A DNA stretch of 64,000 nt from Hyperoodon ampullatus (lineage: Eukaryota; Chordata; Mammalia; Artiodactyla; Ziphiidae). The notes under the pieces were generated by a model. It was not told the DNA's origin, did not search any database, and saw only the letters and a program-made list of their open reading frames with translations. The position numbers were made by a program, and so were the translations under genes. This document shows positions 40,840 to 50,468 of this stretch, one piece after another. Numbering within the stretch: position 1 is the stretch's first letter; each line of letters starts with the position of its first letter. The DNA is taken from positions 2,170,001-2,234,000 of the forward strand of contig CATKHW010000009.1 in assembly GCA_949752795.1 (NCBI GenBank). Direction: 5' to 3'.

Positions 40840-41620
40840 GTGATTAACATTTGACCGGGTATGTAAAGGTCAAAGGGTTTAGCTAAATTAGGGAGTTCCT
40901 GGGCAAGGGTCTGAATTGACTGCTCTTTCCATTCATGAAAGGCTGCTACTGCATTCTATTCAAAAGGATCATCATCTTTTTGTGTTAGTGTTTCATGTAG
41001 AGGCCCAGCTATTAGACTGTAGTTAGGGATCCAGATGCAGAAAACCTTGGCCTCCCCAGGAACCCCTAAGCTATCTTCTAGTTTTAGAAGAGGTAAGGCT
41101 GCAAATGGCTTCTTCCCTATCCTGGGATGCGTTTCTCCAAATATCTGTGAGAATGAAGCCCAGGCATGTCGCCTTAGCCTGGGATATTTGAGCCTTTTTC
41201 TTGGACACCTTCTATCCTTCCTTGGTTAGGTAGTTCAGAGGCGTCTTTAGTAGGCCTGGCGATCAGAATGCCATCTGCATATTGAAGGAGGGTTCCCTTT
41301 TACAGAGGTAGAACTTTTAGGTCTTTAGAGGACATTTCCCCAATTATTGTGTGGGGATTTTTGAACCATTGGGGAAGGACGGCCCAACATTATTGCTTTT
41401 GTTGCATGTTGTATCCTGCCACTCACAAGCCAAAAATTCTTGTGACTCTGAGATGAATGGAATACAGAAGAAGGCATCATTGAAGTCTAATACAGAATGC
41501 CATGGCCTGGTGGATGTTAGAATGACCAGCAGGGTGTAGGAAATAGGAGCTACTTGATATATACCCTCGGTGGCTTCACTGACTGTCCTGATATCCTTTA
41601 CCAGGTCTCCAGCAGCCCAT
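40840..41620 (-). pseudogene. pol: ERV reverse transcriptase fragment
   Basis: A minus-strand reading shows the RT landmarks in order: a leucine-aspartate-rich block with an AFF motif at about 41,450-41,490, and the active-site box at about 41,268-41,287, where YADG stands in place of the usual YxDD, so the second catalytic aspartate is lost. Several in-frame stops lie between and after these. No function is possible in this state. It adjoins the 66-72 bp triplication on its 5' side. Confidence 0.7.
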
Positions 41621-41817
41621 GGGGCTCTCGTGGTCAGGCCAATCCCAGGATATGGAGCTCACCTGGGCTGCACACCCCACCGCACAGCCCATGGGGCTCT
41701 CGTGGTCAAGTCCCTCCCAGGGTAATGGGCTCACCTGTGCAGCTACCCAGCAGCCCATGGGTCTCTCATAGTCAGGCCCTTACCAGGATACAGAGCTCCC
41801 CTGGGCATGTACACCAG
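41613..41817. repeat. 66-72 bp sequence present three times in tandem
   Basis: CAGCCCATGG(G/T)(G)CTCTC starts at 41,613, 41,685 and 41,751 (spacings 72 and 66 bp), each followed by GTCA(A/G)G-CC and a CAGG/CAGGG-TA-GG-GCTC stretch. It begins directly beside the RT fragment. A 177-codon plus-strand frame over it is a by-product of the repeats. Confidence 0.8.
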
Positions 41818-43000
41818 CAGGGCTGGACACACAGGAACCGTGCACATAGCCCACCTTGCAGAGAACCCCCAGCTCAACTGTCGCTCACAGTTGACACAGA
41901 ACACCTCAGAGCAGGACTTGAAATAACAAGCAGCAGCTCTGACAGGTCTGTGACCCTGGGTATCACTCTCTGTGGCCTCTCTCTGCCTGGTCTTCCAGAC
42001 CCTTCCACTGCAGCCACGGCAACAGGCCTCTGTCTCCACCCACCATCACTCCTCTCGCTGACTCCTGGGTTCCTCTCGTTAGGCTAGGGTCTTCTTGAAG
42101 TTGTTTTCCACTCATGGACCACATAAAATGATAAGAAAACAAGCCACAGCTGCAGCCCCTTGTCTATCGTGACTCTCAAGAGCCCACACCTGTTCCTTGG
42201 GCCTGGACTGTTTAGCAAGGCTCATTTTCTGCAACTGTGAGCCCCAGAGGGGTGAGGATTGGCTGATTTGGGCAGCCTGACACCGCCTGCCAGCCCTCCC
42301 CAGGTGTGCCTGGGTTGAGGTCAATATAAACACCTCTCCAGTCAGCAAGAGCTCCTGTAGCTGTGCCTGACGCCATATTCTCTGCCCCATCAGCAGTGTC
42401 GGGGCTGGGGTGGTGGGAGGGAGTGAGGAGCCATGGCTTTCTGGGTGGTCCAGTGTGAGTGGGGCTCTGCTGGACTTTCTGCAGGAGTTGCCAGGCTGCC
42501 ACCTGCTAAAGAAGAGGATGTGTCACCCATACCTGCCACTGGAATTTCTCCCCAGGCAGAGGTGAGGAAGTAAAAAAGCAGTGGGGGCCGTGGCAGGAGG
42601 GTATCTCAGGCAGGGAAATGGAAAGCTTCCAGAAGAGCCTCTGGTGCTAGGACCATCCTGGCTGTACTGCAGGCACCACGTCGGCCTGCATGCTGTCGCT
42701 GGTGTGGCTACACAGCCCTTCCTCTAGGCTTGCAAGTTCTTGTACATATTCAGGTGTTTTACCTGGAAAGGGTGGGAAGAGTTCAGCTGCAGCAGGACTG
42801 GGGCTCAGCTCACATTTACTCACAGACGCCTCGACATAGTCCCCCAGTTTTGCAATGAGGATGCTCCTTGTGGGGTGGACCGCTGATGACTGCATGGGAC
42901 ATGATTTCCCACTTCTGAACAACTTAAGAATTTTTTACCACTGGAGCAAGTGCCCTGATACGATTTTCCTCTGTATAACTGGTGGGTTCTGTATTTTTTT
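41818..43000. other. Unrecognised GC-rich non-satellite DNA
   Basis: About 1.2 kb of unique-looking, moderately GC-rich sequence inside the insertion. The minus strand has a stop-free 91-codon frame at 42,647-42,922 with low-complexity serine/proline/alanine content and an acidic stretch; I do not recognise it. Neither a splice pattern nor a start context convincingly supports a gene. It could be carried-along genomic DNA, retrovirus-derived sequence too diverged to recognise, or a processed pseudogene. Confidence 0.4.
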
Positions 43001-43145
43001 TTTCCTTTTTTTCTTTTTGGTTCAAGGTAGGTTTTATTTATTCCCCTTTTTCTTAATTTAGAGGTATAAACATTGGAAATAATGCATTAATATAAAGACA
43101 TCTATATGAAGGGAAAAACTTTTTTTCTATTTTATTTTATTAAAT
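43001..43145. repeat. T-rich / AT-rich stretch
   Basis: Includes a run of T's interrupted by C's (about 42,993-43,016), then AT-rich sequence up to the L1 3' end. It may be the remnant of the L1 poly(A) tail (minus strand) plus flank. Confidence 0.55.
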
Positions 43146-44481
43146 GTTATTTATTTATTTTTAATTTTTTAAAATTTATTTATTTCTTTTATACAGCAAG
43201 TTCTTATTGGATATCTATTTTATACATATAAGTGTGCACATGTGAATCCCAGTCTCCCAATTCATCCCACCACCACCCTCACATTGCGTTCCCCTCTTGG
43301 TGTCCATATGTTTGTTCTCTACATCTGTGTCTCTATCTCTGCCCTGCAAACCGGTTCATCTGTACCAATTGTCTGGGTTCCACATATATGCATTAATATA
43401 CAATATTTGTTTTTTCTCTTTCTGACTTACTTCACTCTGTATGACAGTATCTAGATCCATCAAGGTCTCTACAAATGACCCAATTTCATTCCTATGTATG
43501 GCTGATTAATATTCCATTGTATATGTGTACCACATCTTTATCCACTCGTCTGTCTGTGGGCACTTAGGTTGCTTTCATTACCTGGCTATTGTAAATAGTG
43601 CTGCAATGAACATTGTGGTGAATGTGTCTTTTTGATTTATGCTTTCCTTTGGGTATATGCCCAGTAGTGGGATTGTTGGATTATATGGTAATTCTATTTA
43701 TAGTTTTTTAAGGAACCTCCATTCTGTCCTCCATAGAGACTGTATCGATTTACATTCCCAACAATAGTGGAAGAAGGTTCCTTTTCTCCACACCCTCTCC
43801 AGAATTTGTTGTTTGTAGATTTTCTGATGATGCACATTCTAACAGGTGTGACGTGATACCTCATTGTAGTTTTGATTTCCATTTCTCTAATAATTAGTGA
43901 TGTTGAGCAGATTTTCATGTGCGTCTTGGCCATCTCTATGTCTTCTTGGAAGAAATGTCTATTTAGATCTGCTTCCATTTTTGTATTGGGTTTTTTGTCT
44001 TATTAATGTTGACCTGCATGAGCTGTTTATATATATTGGAGATTAATCATTTGTCCATTGATTCATTTGCAAATATATTCTGCCATTCTGAGGGTTGTCT
44101 TTTCGTCTTGTTTGTAGTTTCTTTTGCTTTGCAAAATCTTTTACGTTTCATTAGGTCTCATCTGTTTAGCTTCTATTTTTTATTTCATTACTATAGGAGG
44201 TGGATCAAAAAAGATCTTGCTGTGATTTACGTCAGAGTATTCTACGTAAGTTTTCCTCTAAGAGTTTTATACTGTCCGGTCTTACATTAAGGTCTCTAAT
44301 CCATTTTGAATATATTTTTATGTATGGTGTTGGAGAGTGTTCTAATTTCATTTTTTACATGTAGCTGTCCATATTTCCCAGCACCACTGATTGAAGAGAC
44401 TGTCTTATCTCCATTGTATAGTCTTGCCTCCTTTGTCATAGATTAGTTGACCATAGGTGTGTAGGGTTATCCCTGGGCTTT
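43146..44481 (-). mobile_element. L1 3' end, 5'-truncated (fragment 1)
   Basis: Plus-strand text is the reverse complement of an L1 3'UTR (ATACAGCAAGTTCTTATTGG, CCAATTCATCCCACCACCAC) followed by the end of ORF2 (ATATTCCATTGTATATGTGT, GGCTATTGTAAATAGTGCTG). A minus-strand frame at 43,694-43,978 is the C-terminal part of ORF2p (conserved [26 protein letters not shown] order). It is broken by stops and frameshifts. It stops at GGGTTATCCCTGGGCTTTC, where fragment 2 begins. Confidence 0.9.
43694..43978 (-). pseudogene. L1 ORF2 fragment of fragment 1
   Basis: 94 codons covering the same ORF2p region as 45,200-45,382 plus upstream residues; the conserved order [26 protein letters not shown] and RYHVTPVRM identifies it. 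The upstream part is interrupted by stops. Confidence 0.85.
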
Positions 44482-45199
44482 CTTTTTTTTTTTTTTTTCC
44501 TTTTACACGTTTATTGGAGTATAATTGCTTTACAATGGAGTGTTAGTTTCTGCTGTATAACAAAGTGAATCAGCTATACATATACAAATATCACCAGATC
44601 CCCTCCCTCTTGCATCTCCCTCCCACACTCCATATCCCACCCCTTTAGGTGGTCACAAAGCACCGAGCTGATCTCCCTGTTCTATGTGGCTGCTTCCCAG
44701 TAGCTATCGGTGTTACATGTGGTAATGTATTTATGTCCATGGCACTCTCTCACTTTGTCCCAGCTTATCCATACCCTTTCCGGTGTCCTCAAGTCCTTTC
44801 TCTACTTCTGTGTCCTTAATCCTGTCCTGCAACTTGGTTCTTCATAATCTTTTTTTTTCTTCATTAGATTCCGTATATCTCTGTTAACATACAGTATTTG
44901 TTTTTCCCGTTCTGACTTACTTCACTGTGTAGGACAGATTCTAATCCATCCACCTCAGTACAAATAACTCAGTTTTGCTTCTTTTTATGGCTGAGTAATA
45001 TTCTATTGTATATATGTGCCAGATCTTCTTTATCCATTCATCTGTCGATGGACACTTAGGTTGCTTCCATGTCCTGGCTATTGTAAATAGAGCTTCAATG
45101 AATATTTTTGTACATAACTCTTTTTGAATTATGGTTTTCGCAAGGTAAATGCCCAGTAGTTGGAGCGTTGTGTCGTATGGTACTTCTATTGTTAGTTAT

Positions 45200-45382
45200 T
45201 TAAAGGAATCTCCGTACTGTTCTCCCTAGTGCCCATATCAATTTACATTCCCACCCACAGTGCAAGTGTGTTCCCTTTTCTCCAATAAAGGCCTCTCCAT
45301 CATTTATTGTTTTGTAGATTTTTTTGATGATTGCCACTCTGACTGCTGTGAGGTGATACCTCACGGTAGTTTTTATTTGCAT
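45200..45382 (-). pseudogene. L1 ORF2 fragment (near C-terminus)
   Basis: 60 codons in a different frame from 45,515-45,853, showing a [15 protein letters not shown] start, a GEKGTHLHCGWECK segment and a WRTV-RFL-like end, typical of the last part of mammalian L1 ORF2p. The frame change shows that fragment 2 is inactive. Confidence 0.82.
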
Positions 45383-45514
45383 TTCTCTAATGATTAGTGA
45401 TGTTCAGCATCCTTTCATGTGTTTCTTGGTAATCTGTATATCTTCTTTGGAGAAATGTATATTTAGGTCTTCTGCCCGTTTTTGGATTGGGTTGTTTGTT
45501 TTTGTGATATTGAG

Positions 45515-45853
45515 CTACATGAGGTGCTTGTAAAGTTTGGAGATTAATCCTTTATCAATTGCTTCATTTGAAAATATTTTCTCCCATTCTGAGGGTTGTT
45601 TTTGCATCTTGTTTATGTTTTCTTGTACTGTGTAAAAGCTTTTAAGTTTCATTAGGTCCCATTTGTTGATTTCTGTTTTTATTTCCATTTCTCTAGGAGG
45701 TGGGTCAAAAAGGATCTTGCTGTGATTTATGTCATAGAGTGTTCTGCCTATGGTTTCCTCTAAGTGTTTTATAGTGTCTGGTCTTATATTTAGATCTCTA
45801 ATCAATTTAGAGTTTATTTTTGTGTATGGTGTTATGGAGTGTTCTAATTTCAT
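45515..45853 (-). pseudogene. L1 ORF2 fragment (C-terminal region)
   Basis: 112 codons without a stop, clearly L1 ORF2p beyond the reverse transcriptase: the order HLEETIGRTLYDINHSKILF, then KWDLMKLKSF, SEWEKIF and GLISKLYK is the usual one for this region. The 5' truncation removes the endonuclease and RT domains, so it cannot act. The ORF2 end continues in other frames at 45,200-45,382. Confidence 0.88.
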
Positions 45854-46007
45854 TCTTTTATGTGTAGGGGTCCAGTTTTCCCAGCACCAATTACTGAAGA
45901 GACTGTCTTTTATCCATTGTATATCCTTAGCTCCTTTGTCATAGATGAGATAGCCATAGGTATGTAGGTTTATCTCTTAGCTTTCTGTGCTGTTCCATTG
46001 ATCTGTG

Positions 46008-46829
46008 TTTATGCCAATCTACATACACTTGATTCCATTATGGAGACATATAAATACATAGGTTTCAAGATTATTAGCAGTCAGATATATTCCTCTTCAG
46101 TGAATAGGGTGTTTTGTGTCCAGTTCATTGAGAAAGGAGTAGGTCTTGTCTATTACATATTTGGTATAAGGAATGGTATCTGTGCTAATTTCAAACTCTG
46201 CTTTTACACATCACCCCACGTCACCTTTCCCCTTAAGGAGGCATAAGTGTGTTTTCTAAATGTGTAACTCTGTTCTCTTTTGAAATTCAGTTCATGTGTA
46301 TCCATGTTTACATTCCCTCTATAAGTGATATGTTACAATAAGTTTCTTTTTCTTTGTGGCTCATTTCCCTTAGCATCATCATACCTAAACCCACTCATTA
46401 TGCTGCTATTGGCCTTATGACATTGATTTTATGTCTGAGTGACATTCCATTGTATATAAGTACCACGACATCTTTATCCATTATTTTCCCTTTCCTGGGA
46501 TATTTAAAGTGTACCAAAGTCGAGGTTCTTGTAAACAGAGCAGCCCTAAACTTTGGGCTGGTTGTGTGTTGTAGATTTTTAATTTTCCCAAAATACACGC
46601 CCATGAGTGGAAGTGTGCTATGCTCTGTAGCTCTGTTTTAGAAAACAACATACAGTTCTCCAGAGAGGCTGTTGGCCATTTACATCCTGTCCATCGGCGT
46701 AACCAGGCTCCCTTTTCTCCATGGCCTGTCCTGTATTTGTGGTTTTTACACTATTTTTGGATAGCCCTTTTGACCGGAGGTAAGTGACACTTCTATGTAG
46801 GGTGGATTTGCAATGCCTGATGGCTTGCT
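46008..46829. repeat. Satellite unit 3, 3' part
   Basis: Resumes at TTATGCCAATCTACATACAC, equivalent to the TTATGCCAGTCTAGACACAC position of other units, about 830 bp before the next palindrome as expected. Confidence 0.85.
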
Positions 46830-46900
46830 TGGCCAAAAAGGGTGTATGCATTTTATTCCCGAATATATTCAAGAAAATACACATACTCCCTTTTCGGCCA
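46830..46900. repeat. Palindrome of unit 4
   Basis: Centre at 46,865; left arm AAAAAGGGTGTATGCATTTT, right arm AAAATACACATACTCCC, several mismatches. Confidence 0.82.
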
Positions 46901-48010
46901 AGGGCAACATTGTCGAAGTTCTGTCGCTTTTCATGTGCTTTAAAGAGGACTCCAATCTACCTCTTGAAATCTGTTTCCTTCAATTCTGCCTTGCATTCAA
47001 ATCCTCTTCACTGCCTTACCTCAATATATTTCTGGATGATAGTTGTCCTTTATAACTCTGCAAGTTTGTGAATTGCTGTGCCCCTGATTTCCATTTTTCA
47101 ACTTGCTTATTTGTGAGCTGGCTGCAATACCGCAGGATGGCTTTAGGCCCTAGTCTGGTCCCGGGGTTGCAGGCTGAGCCTGTGTTTAATTCTTCTTCTT
47201 TAGGGGAAACTAGAGTGACATGTGCCCATCCAAACACCTACAGCTAATGTCTCATTTGTTTCCCCTCTTCCTGTTCATCCTCTGCACAATTTGCAAACTG
47301 TGCATAACAGGAGGGTAAAGGCGCTGACACTCCAAGTGGGGAGATTTTTAGTAATGCAGATGGAATGGCGAAGCCGAGCACGAGGAAAGGAAAAATGAGG
47401 TACCTTTTAGAAAACTTTCCCGATTACACAGTGTACCATCCACTGGGTTACCCATGCATGTGTTAACTGTAGGAAGATTCCCTTAAACATGGAGAGTTGG
47501 GGCCACTAGAATGGGTAGCACACAGTATTGCTCTAAGTGGTGTTCTTTTGCTCACACAACCTCAGCAATCTTGTCAGACCCAAGTGTCCAGTCTTATGTC
47601 TCATCCAGCTGTGGATGTAAAGGTGGTCAATCCAGGTTGCATCACAGGCCCTGAACGTAATTTTTAAGACTTTCTCCCTGTTTCGCTGTTTTTCCATTTT
47701 GCTTTTGAAATTTATTTTTATAAGGGGGTTTAGCTGAATTTCAGTGCTGTGTTCATGTCATTATACACACACATGATTCATTTATGGAGACATGAGAAAC
47801 ATATGTTTTAAAATATTTACTAGTCAGATATATTCCTCTTCAATTAATAGCGGTTGTTGAGTCCAGTTCATTTTGCGGGAGTAGGTGCTGTCTATTACAT
47901 ACTTGGTTTATGGAACGCTATCTGTGCTAATTAAGGACTGTGGATTTATGCATAACCCCACCTCGCCTTTCCCCTTAATCAGGCAGAAGTTTGTTTTCTA
48001 AATGTGTGAC

Positions 48011-48175
48011 TCTGTTGTGTTTGTAATTCAGTTCATGTGTAGCCATGTGTACATTCCCGCTATAACTGATATCTTATGATAAGTTTCATTGTTCTGTTGT
48101 CTTTCCTAACTCAGTTCATGTGTAGCCATGTTTACAGGACCTTCATAAGTGATATCTTCTGATAAGTTTCTTTTT
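48011..48175. repeat. 83-bp tandem duplication inside unit 4
   Basis: TCAGTTCATGTGTAGCCATG occurs twice, 83 bp apart (48,028 and 48,111). The first copy has TACATTCCCGCTATAAC, like the diverged units; the second has TTACAGGACCTTCATAAG, like the young units. This is the footprint of an out-of-register exchange between unit types. Confidence 0.82.
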
Positions 48176-48659
48176 CTCTGTGACTTATTTCACTTAGAAT
48201 CATTGTACCTGAATCCACTCATTTGCTGCTACTGCCCTTATGACATTGATTTCATGGCTGAGGGATATTCCATCGTACATAAGTACCACAATTTCTTGAA
48301 GCATTTTTGTCTTTTCTGGGATATTTAACTTGTACCCAAGTTGAGGTTCTTGTAACCAGTGCAGCCCTAAATTTTGGGGTGGCTCTGTCTTATTGATTTT
48401 CAGTTTTCCCAAGGTATCTTCCCTAGACTGGAAGTGCCCTTGGCTCTGTGGCTCTGTTGTTTACTTGTTTTAGGGAACACAATGTACTGCTCCAGAGAGG
48501 CAGTTGGCAATTTACATCCTGACCTTCAGCAAAACTAGGCTCCCTGTTCTCCAGCACCGGTCTTGACTTTCTCATTTTACACATTTTGCGATTTCCCTTT
48601 TGACCTGAGGGAAGTGATACTTCTTTGTAGTGCAGATTTGCATTGCCTGCCTAGTTGCT

Positions 48660-48729
48660 TGGCCAATTATGGCATAAGCGTTTTCTCCTGAATATATTCA
48701 GGAGAAAATGCATACGCCCTTTTTTGCCA
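48660..48729. repeat. Palindrome of unit 5
   Basis: Centre at 48,694. The inner 15 bp of each arm pair well except for a G/T at the variable site; the outer left arm is decayed. Confidence 0.85.
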
Positions 48730-50398
48730 AGTGCATCATTGTCGAAGTTGTGCCCATCTTCCTGGGCTTTAAAGGCGATTCCAATGTACCTCTTGAAATC
48801 TGTTTCCTGCTATTCTGGCTCGCTTTCAAGTCCGCCTCTTTGCCTTCCCTCAACAGATTTTTGGACGATAGTTGTCCTTTATTACTTGGCCAGTTTGTGA
48901 ATTGCTGTGCCCCTGAGCTCCATTTCTCAACTTGTATTTTGTGAGCTGACCGCAAGTCCAAAATTTTGATTCAGGACGTATACTGGTTCCCGGTGGGTGC
49001 CTGAGACTTTGGTTAATTCTTCTACCTGCCGGGAAATCAGAGTGACATGTGCCCGTCCAAATGGCTAACAGCTACTCTCTCACTGGTTCTCCCTCTTCCA
49101 TTTCATCCTCTGCCAAATTGGCAACCTGTGCGAACCAGGATTTTAAAGGGGCTGTCTCTCCAATTTGGGTGATTGATAGTAAAGCAGTTGGAAAGTCAAA
49201 CCAGAGCACCAGGAAAGGGACTATTAGTTGAGTTTTAGAAAACTTTTGTATTCACAGTGTGTCCATTCTCTAGGTTTCCCGTACATGTTATAGCTGTAGT
49301 AATATTCCCTTCTACCTGGAGAGTTGGGACCCTTGGAATGTGTGCCACACATAATTGCTTTAAATGGTCTGCATTTGCTCACCAAATCTCACGAATACTC
49401 TCATTCCCAAGTGTTCAGCCTTATGCCGCTTCTAGCTGTCGTTGTAGATAGGGTCATTTCAGGTTTCATCAGAGACCCTGAAGGAATTGTAAAGAATTTC
49501 CATGTTCTTTTGTTTTCTTTTTGAAATTCCTTTTTATAGTGGTTTTGAGCTGATTCTCACTGCAATGTTTATGCAAGTCTAGACACAGTTAATCCCCTTA
49601 TGGAGACATGTTAATACATAGATTTTAAGATTCTTTCTAGTCAGATATATTCCTCTGTGGGAAATATGATGTTTTGTGTCCCTTTCACTGAGGAATGTGT
49701 AGGTCTTTTCTATTCTGTATCTGGTTTTTGGAACGGTACCTGCACTACTATCAAACTCTGGTTTTATGCATCACCCCATCTCTCATTCCCCCTGAAGCAG
49801 GCATAAGAGTGTTTTCTAAATGTGAGACACTGTTCTCTTTCCTACCTCAGTTCATGTGTAGCCATGTTTACAAGACCTTCATAAGTGATATCTTATGATA
49901 AGTTTCTTTTTCTCTGTGACTTATTTCACTTAGAATCATCGTACCTGAATCCACTCATTTTGCTGCTACTGGCCTTATGACATTGATTTCATCGCTGAGG
50001 GGTATTCCATTGTACGTAAGTAACACAATTTCCTGAACCATTTTTGTCTTTCCTGGGATATTTAAGTTGTACCCAAGTTGAGGTTCTTGTAAGCAGTGCA
50101 GCCCTCAATTTTGTGTTTGCTCTGTCTTATTGATTTTCAGTTTTCCGAAGGTATCTTCCCTAGACTGGAAGTGCCCTTGGCTCTTTAGCTCTGTTGTTTA
50201 TTTGTTTTACGGAACACAATGCACTCCTCCAGAGAGGCAGTTGGCAATTTACATCCTGCCCATGAGCATAACTAGGCTCCCTGTTCTCCAGGGCCTTTCT
50301 TGCCATTCTGGTTTTTACACATTTTGCGGATGTCCCTTATTACCGGTGGGAAGTGAGACTTCTTTGTAGTGCAGATTTGCATTGCCCGCTTGCTTGCT
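48660..50398. repeat. Satellite unit 5
   Basis: Young-type unit. The left palindrome arm is decayed (CCAATTATGGCATAAGCG) and the right arm intact. Confidence 0.88.
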
Positions 50399-50468
50399 TG
50401 GCCAAAAAGGGCGTATGCGTTTTCTCCTGAATATATTCAGGAGAAAACGCATACGCTCTTTTTGTCCA
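50399..50468. repeat. Palindrome of unit 6
   Basis: Centre at 50,433; 33 of 35 positions pair, with mismatches only in the outer part of the right arm (CTCT and GTCC). Both arms carry the G-type GCGTTTTCT/AAAACGC variant. Confidence 0.95.

Larger units (their letters stand above)
39701..41625 (-). mobile_element. Endogenous retrovirus relic (gammaretrovirus-like), internally deleted
   Basis: Read on the minus strand, the stretch gives retroviral pieces in the proper order pol to env: reverse transcriptase from about 41,620, an integrase C-terminal piece near 40,780-40,580, and an env transmembrane-like piece from about 40,330 to 39,800. All carry stop codons and frameshifts. RNase H, most of integrase and most of env surface are missing, since RT to TM is only about 1 kb apart. 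No LTR pair could be defined by eye. The family assignment rests on the overall order and short motifs, so treat the genus as likely and not certain. Confidence 0.72.
44482..46007 (-). mobile_element. L1 3' end, 5'-truncated (fragment 2)
   Basis: Begins with a T run (poly(A) tail on the minus strand, about 44,483-44,498), then a 3'UTR of a different subfamily (TTTATTGGAGTATAATTGC, AACAAAGTGAATCAGCTATA) and the ORF2 end. It runs to about 46,000, where GTTCCATTGATCTG is the last L1-like text before satellite unit 3 resumes. The 3'UTR differs from fragment 1, so this is a separate insertion and not a tandem copy. Confidence 0.9.
46830..48659. repeat. Satellite unit 4 (hybrid, 1,829 bp)
   Basis: About 90 bp longer than its neighbours because of a tandem duplication of an 83-bp segment. 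The part to the left of the duplication is of the diverged type, the part to the right of the young type. Confidence 0.87.

Noticed and set aside
41554..42087. 177-codon plus-strand frame as a gene
   Set aside because: It is built on the 66-72 bp triplication and runs antisense across the edge of the ERV; the composition is that of a repeat and no domain is visible.
43146..46007. Active L1 element
   Set aside because: Both fragments lack the 5'UTR, ORF1 and the endonuclease and RT parts of ORF2, and they have frameshifts and stops.
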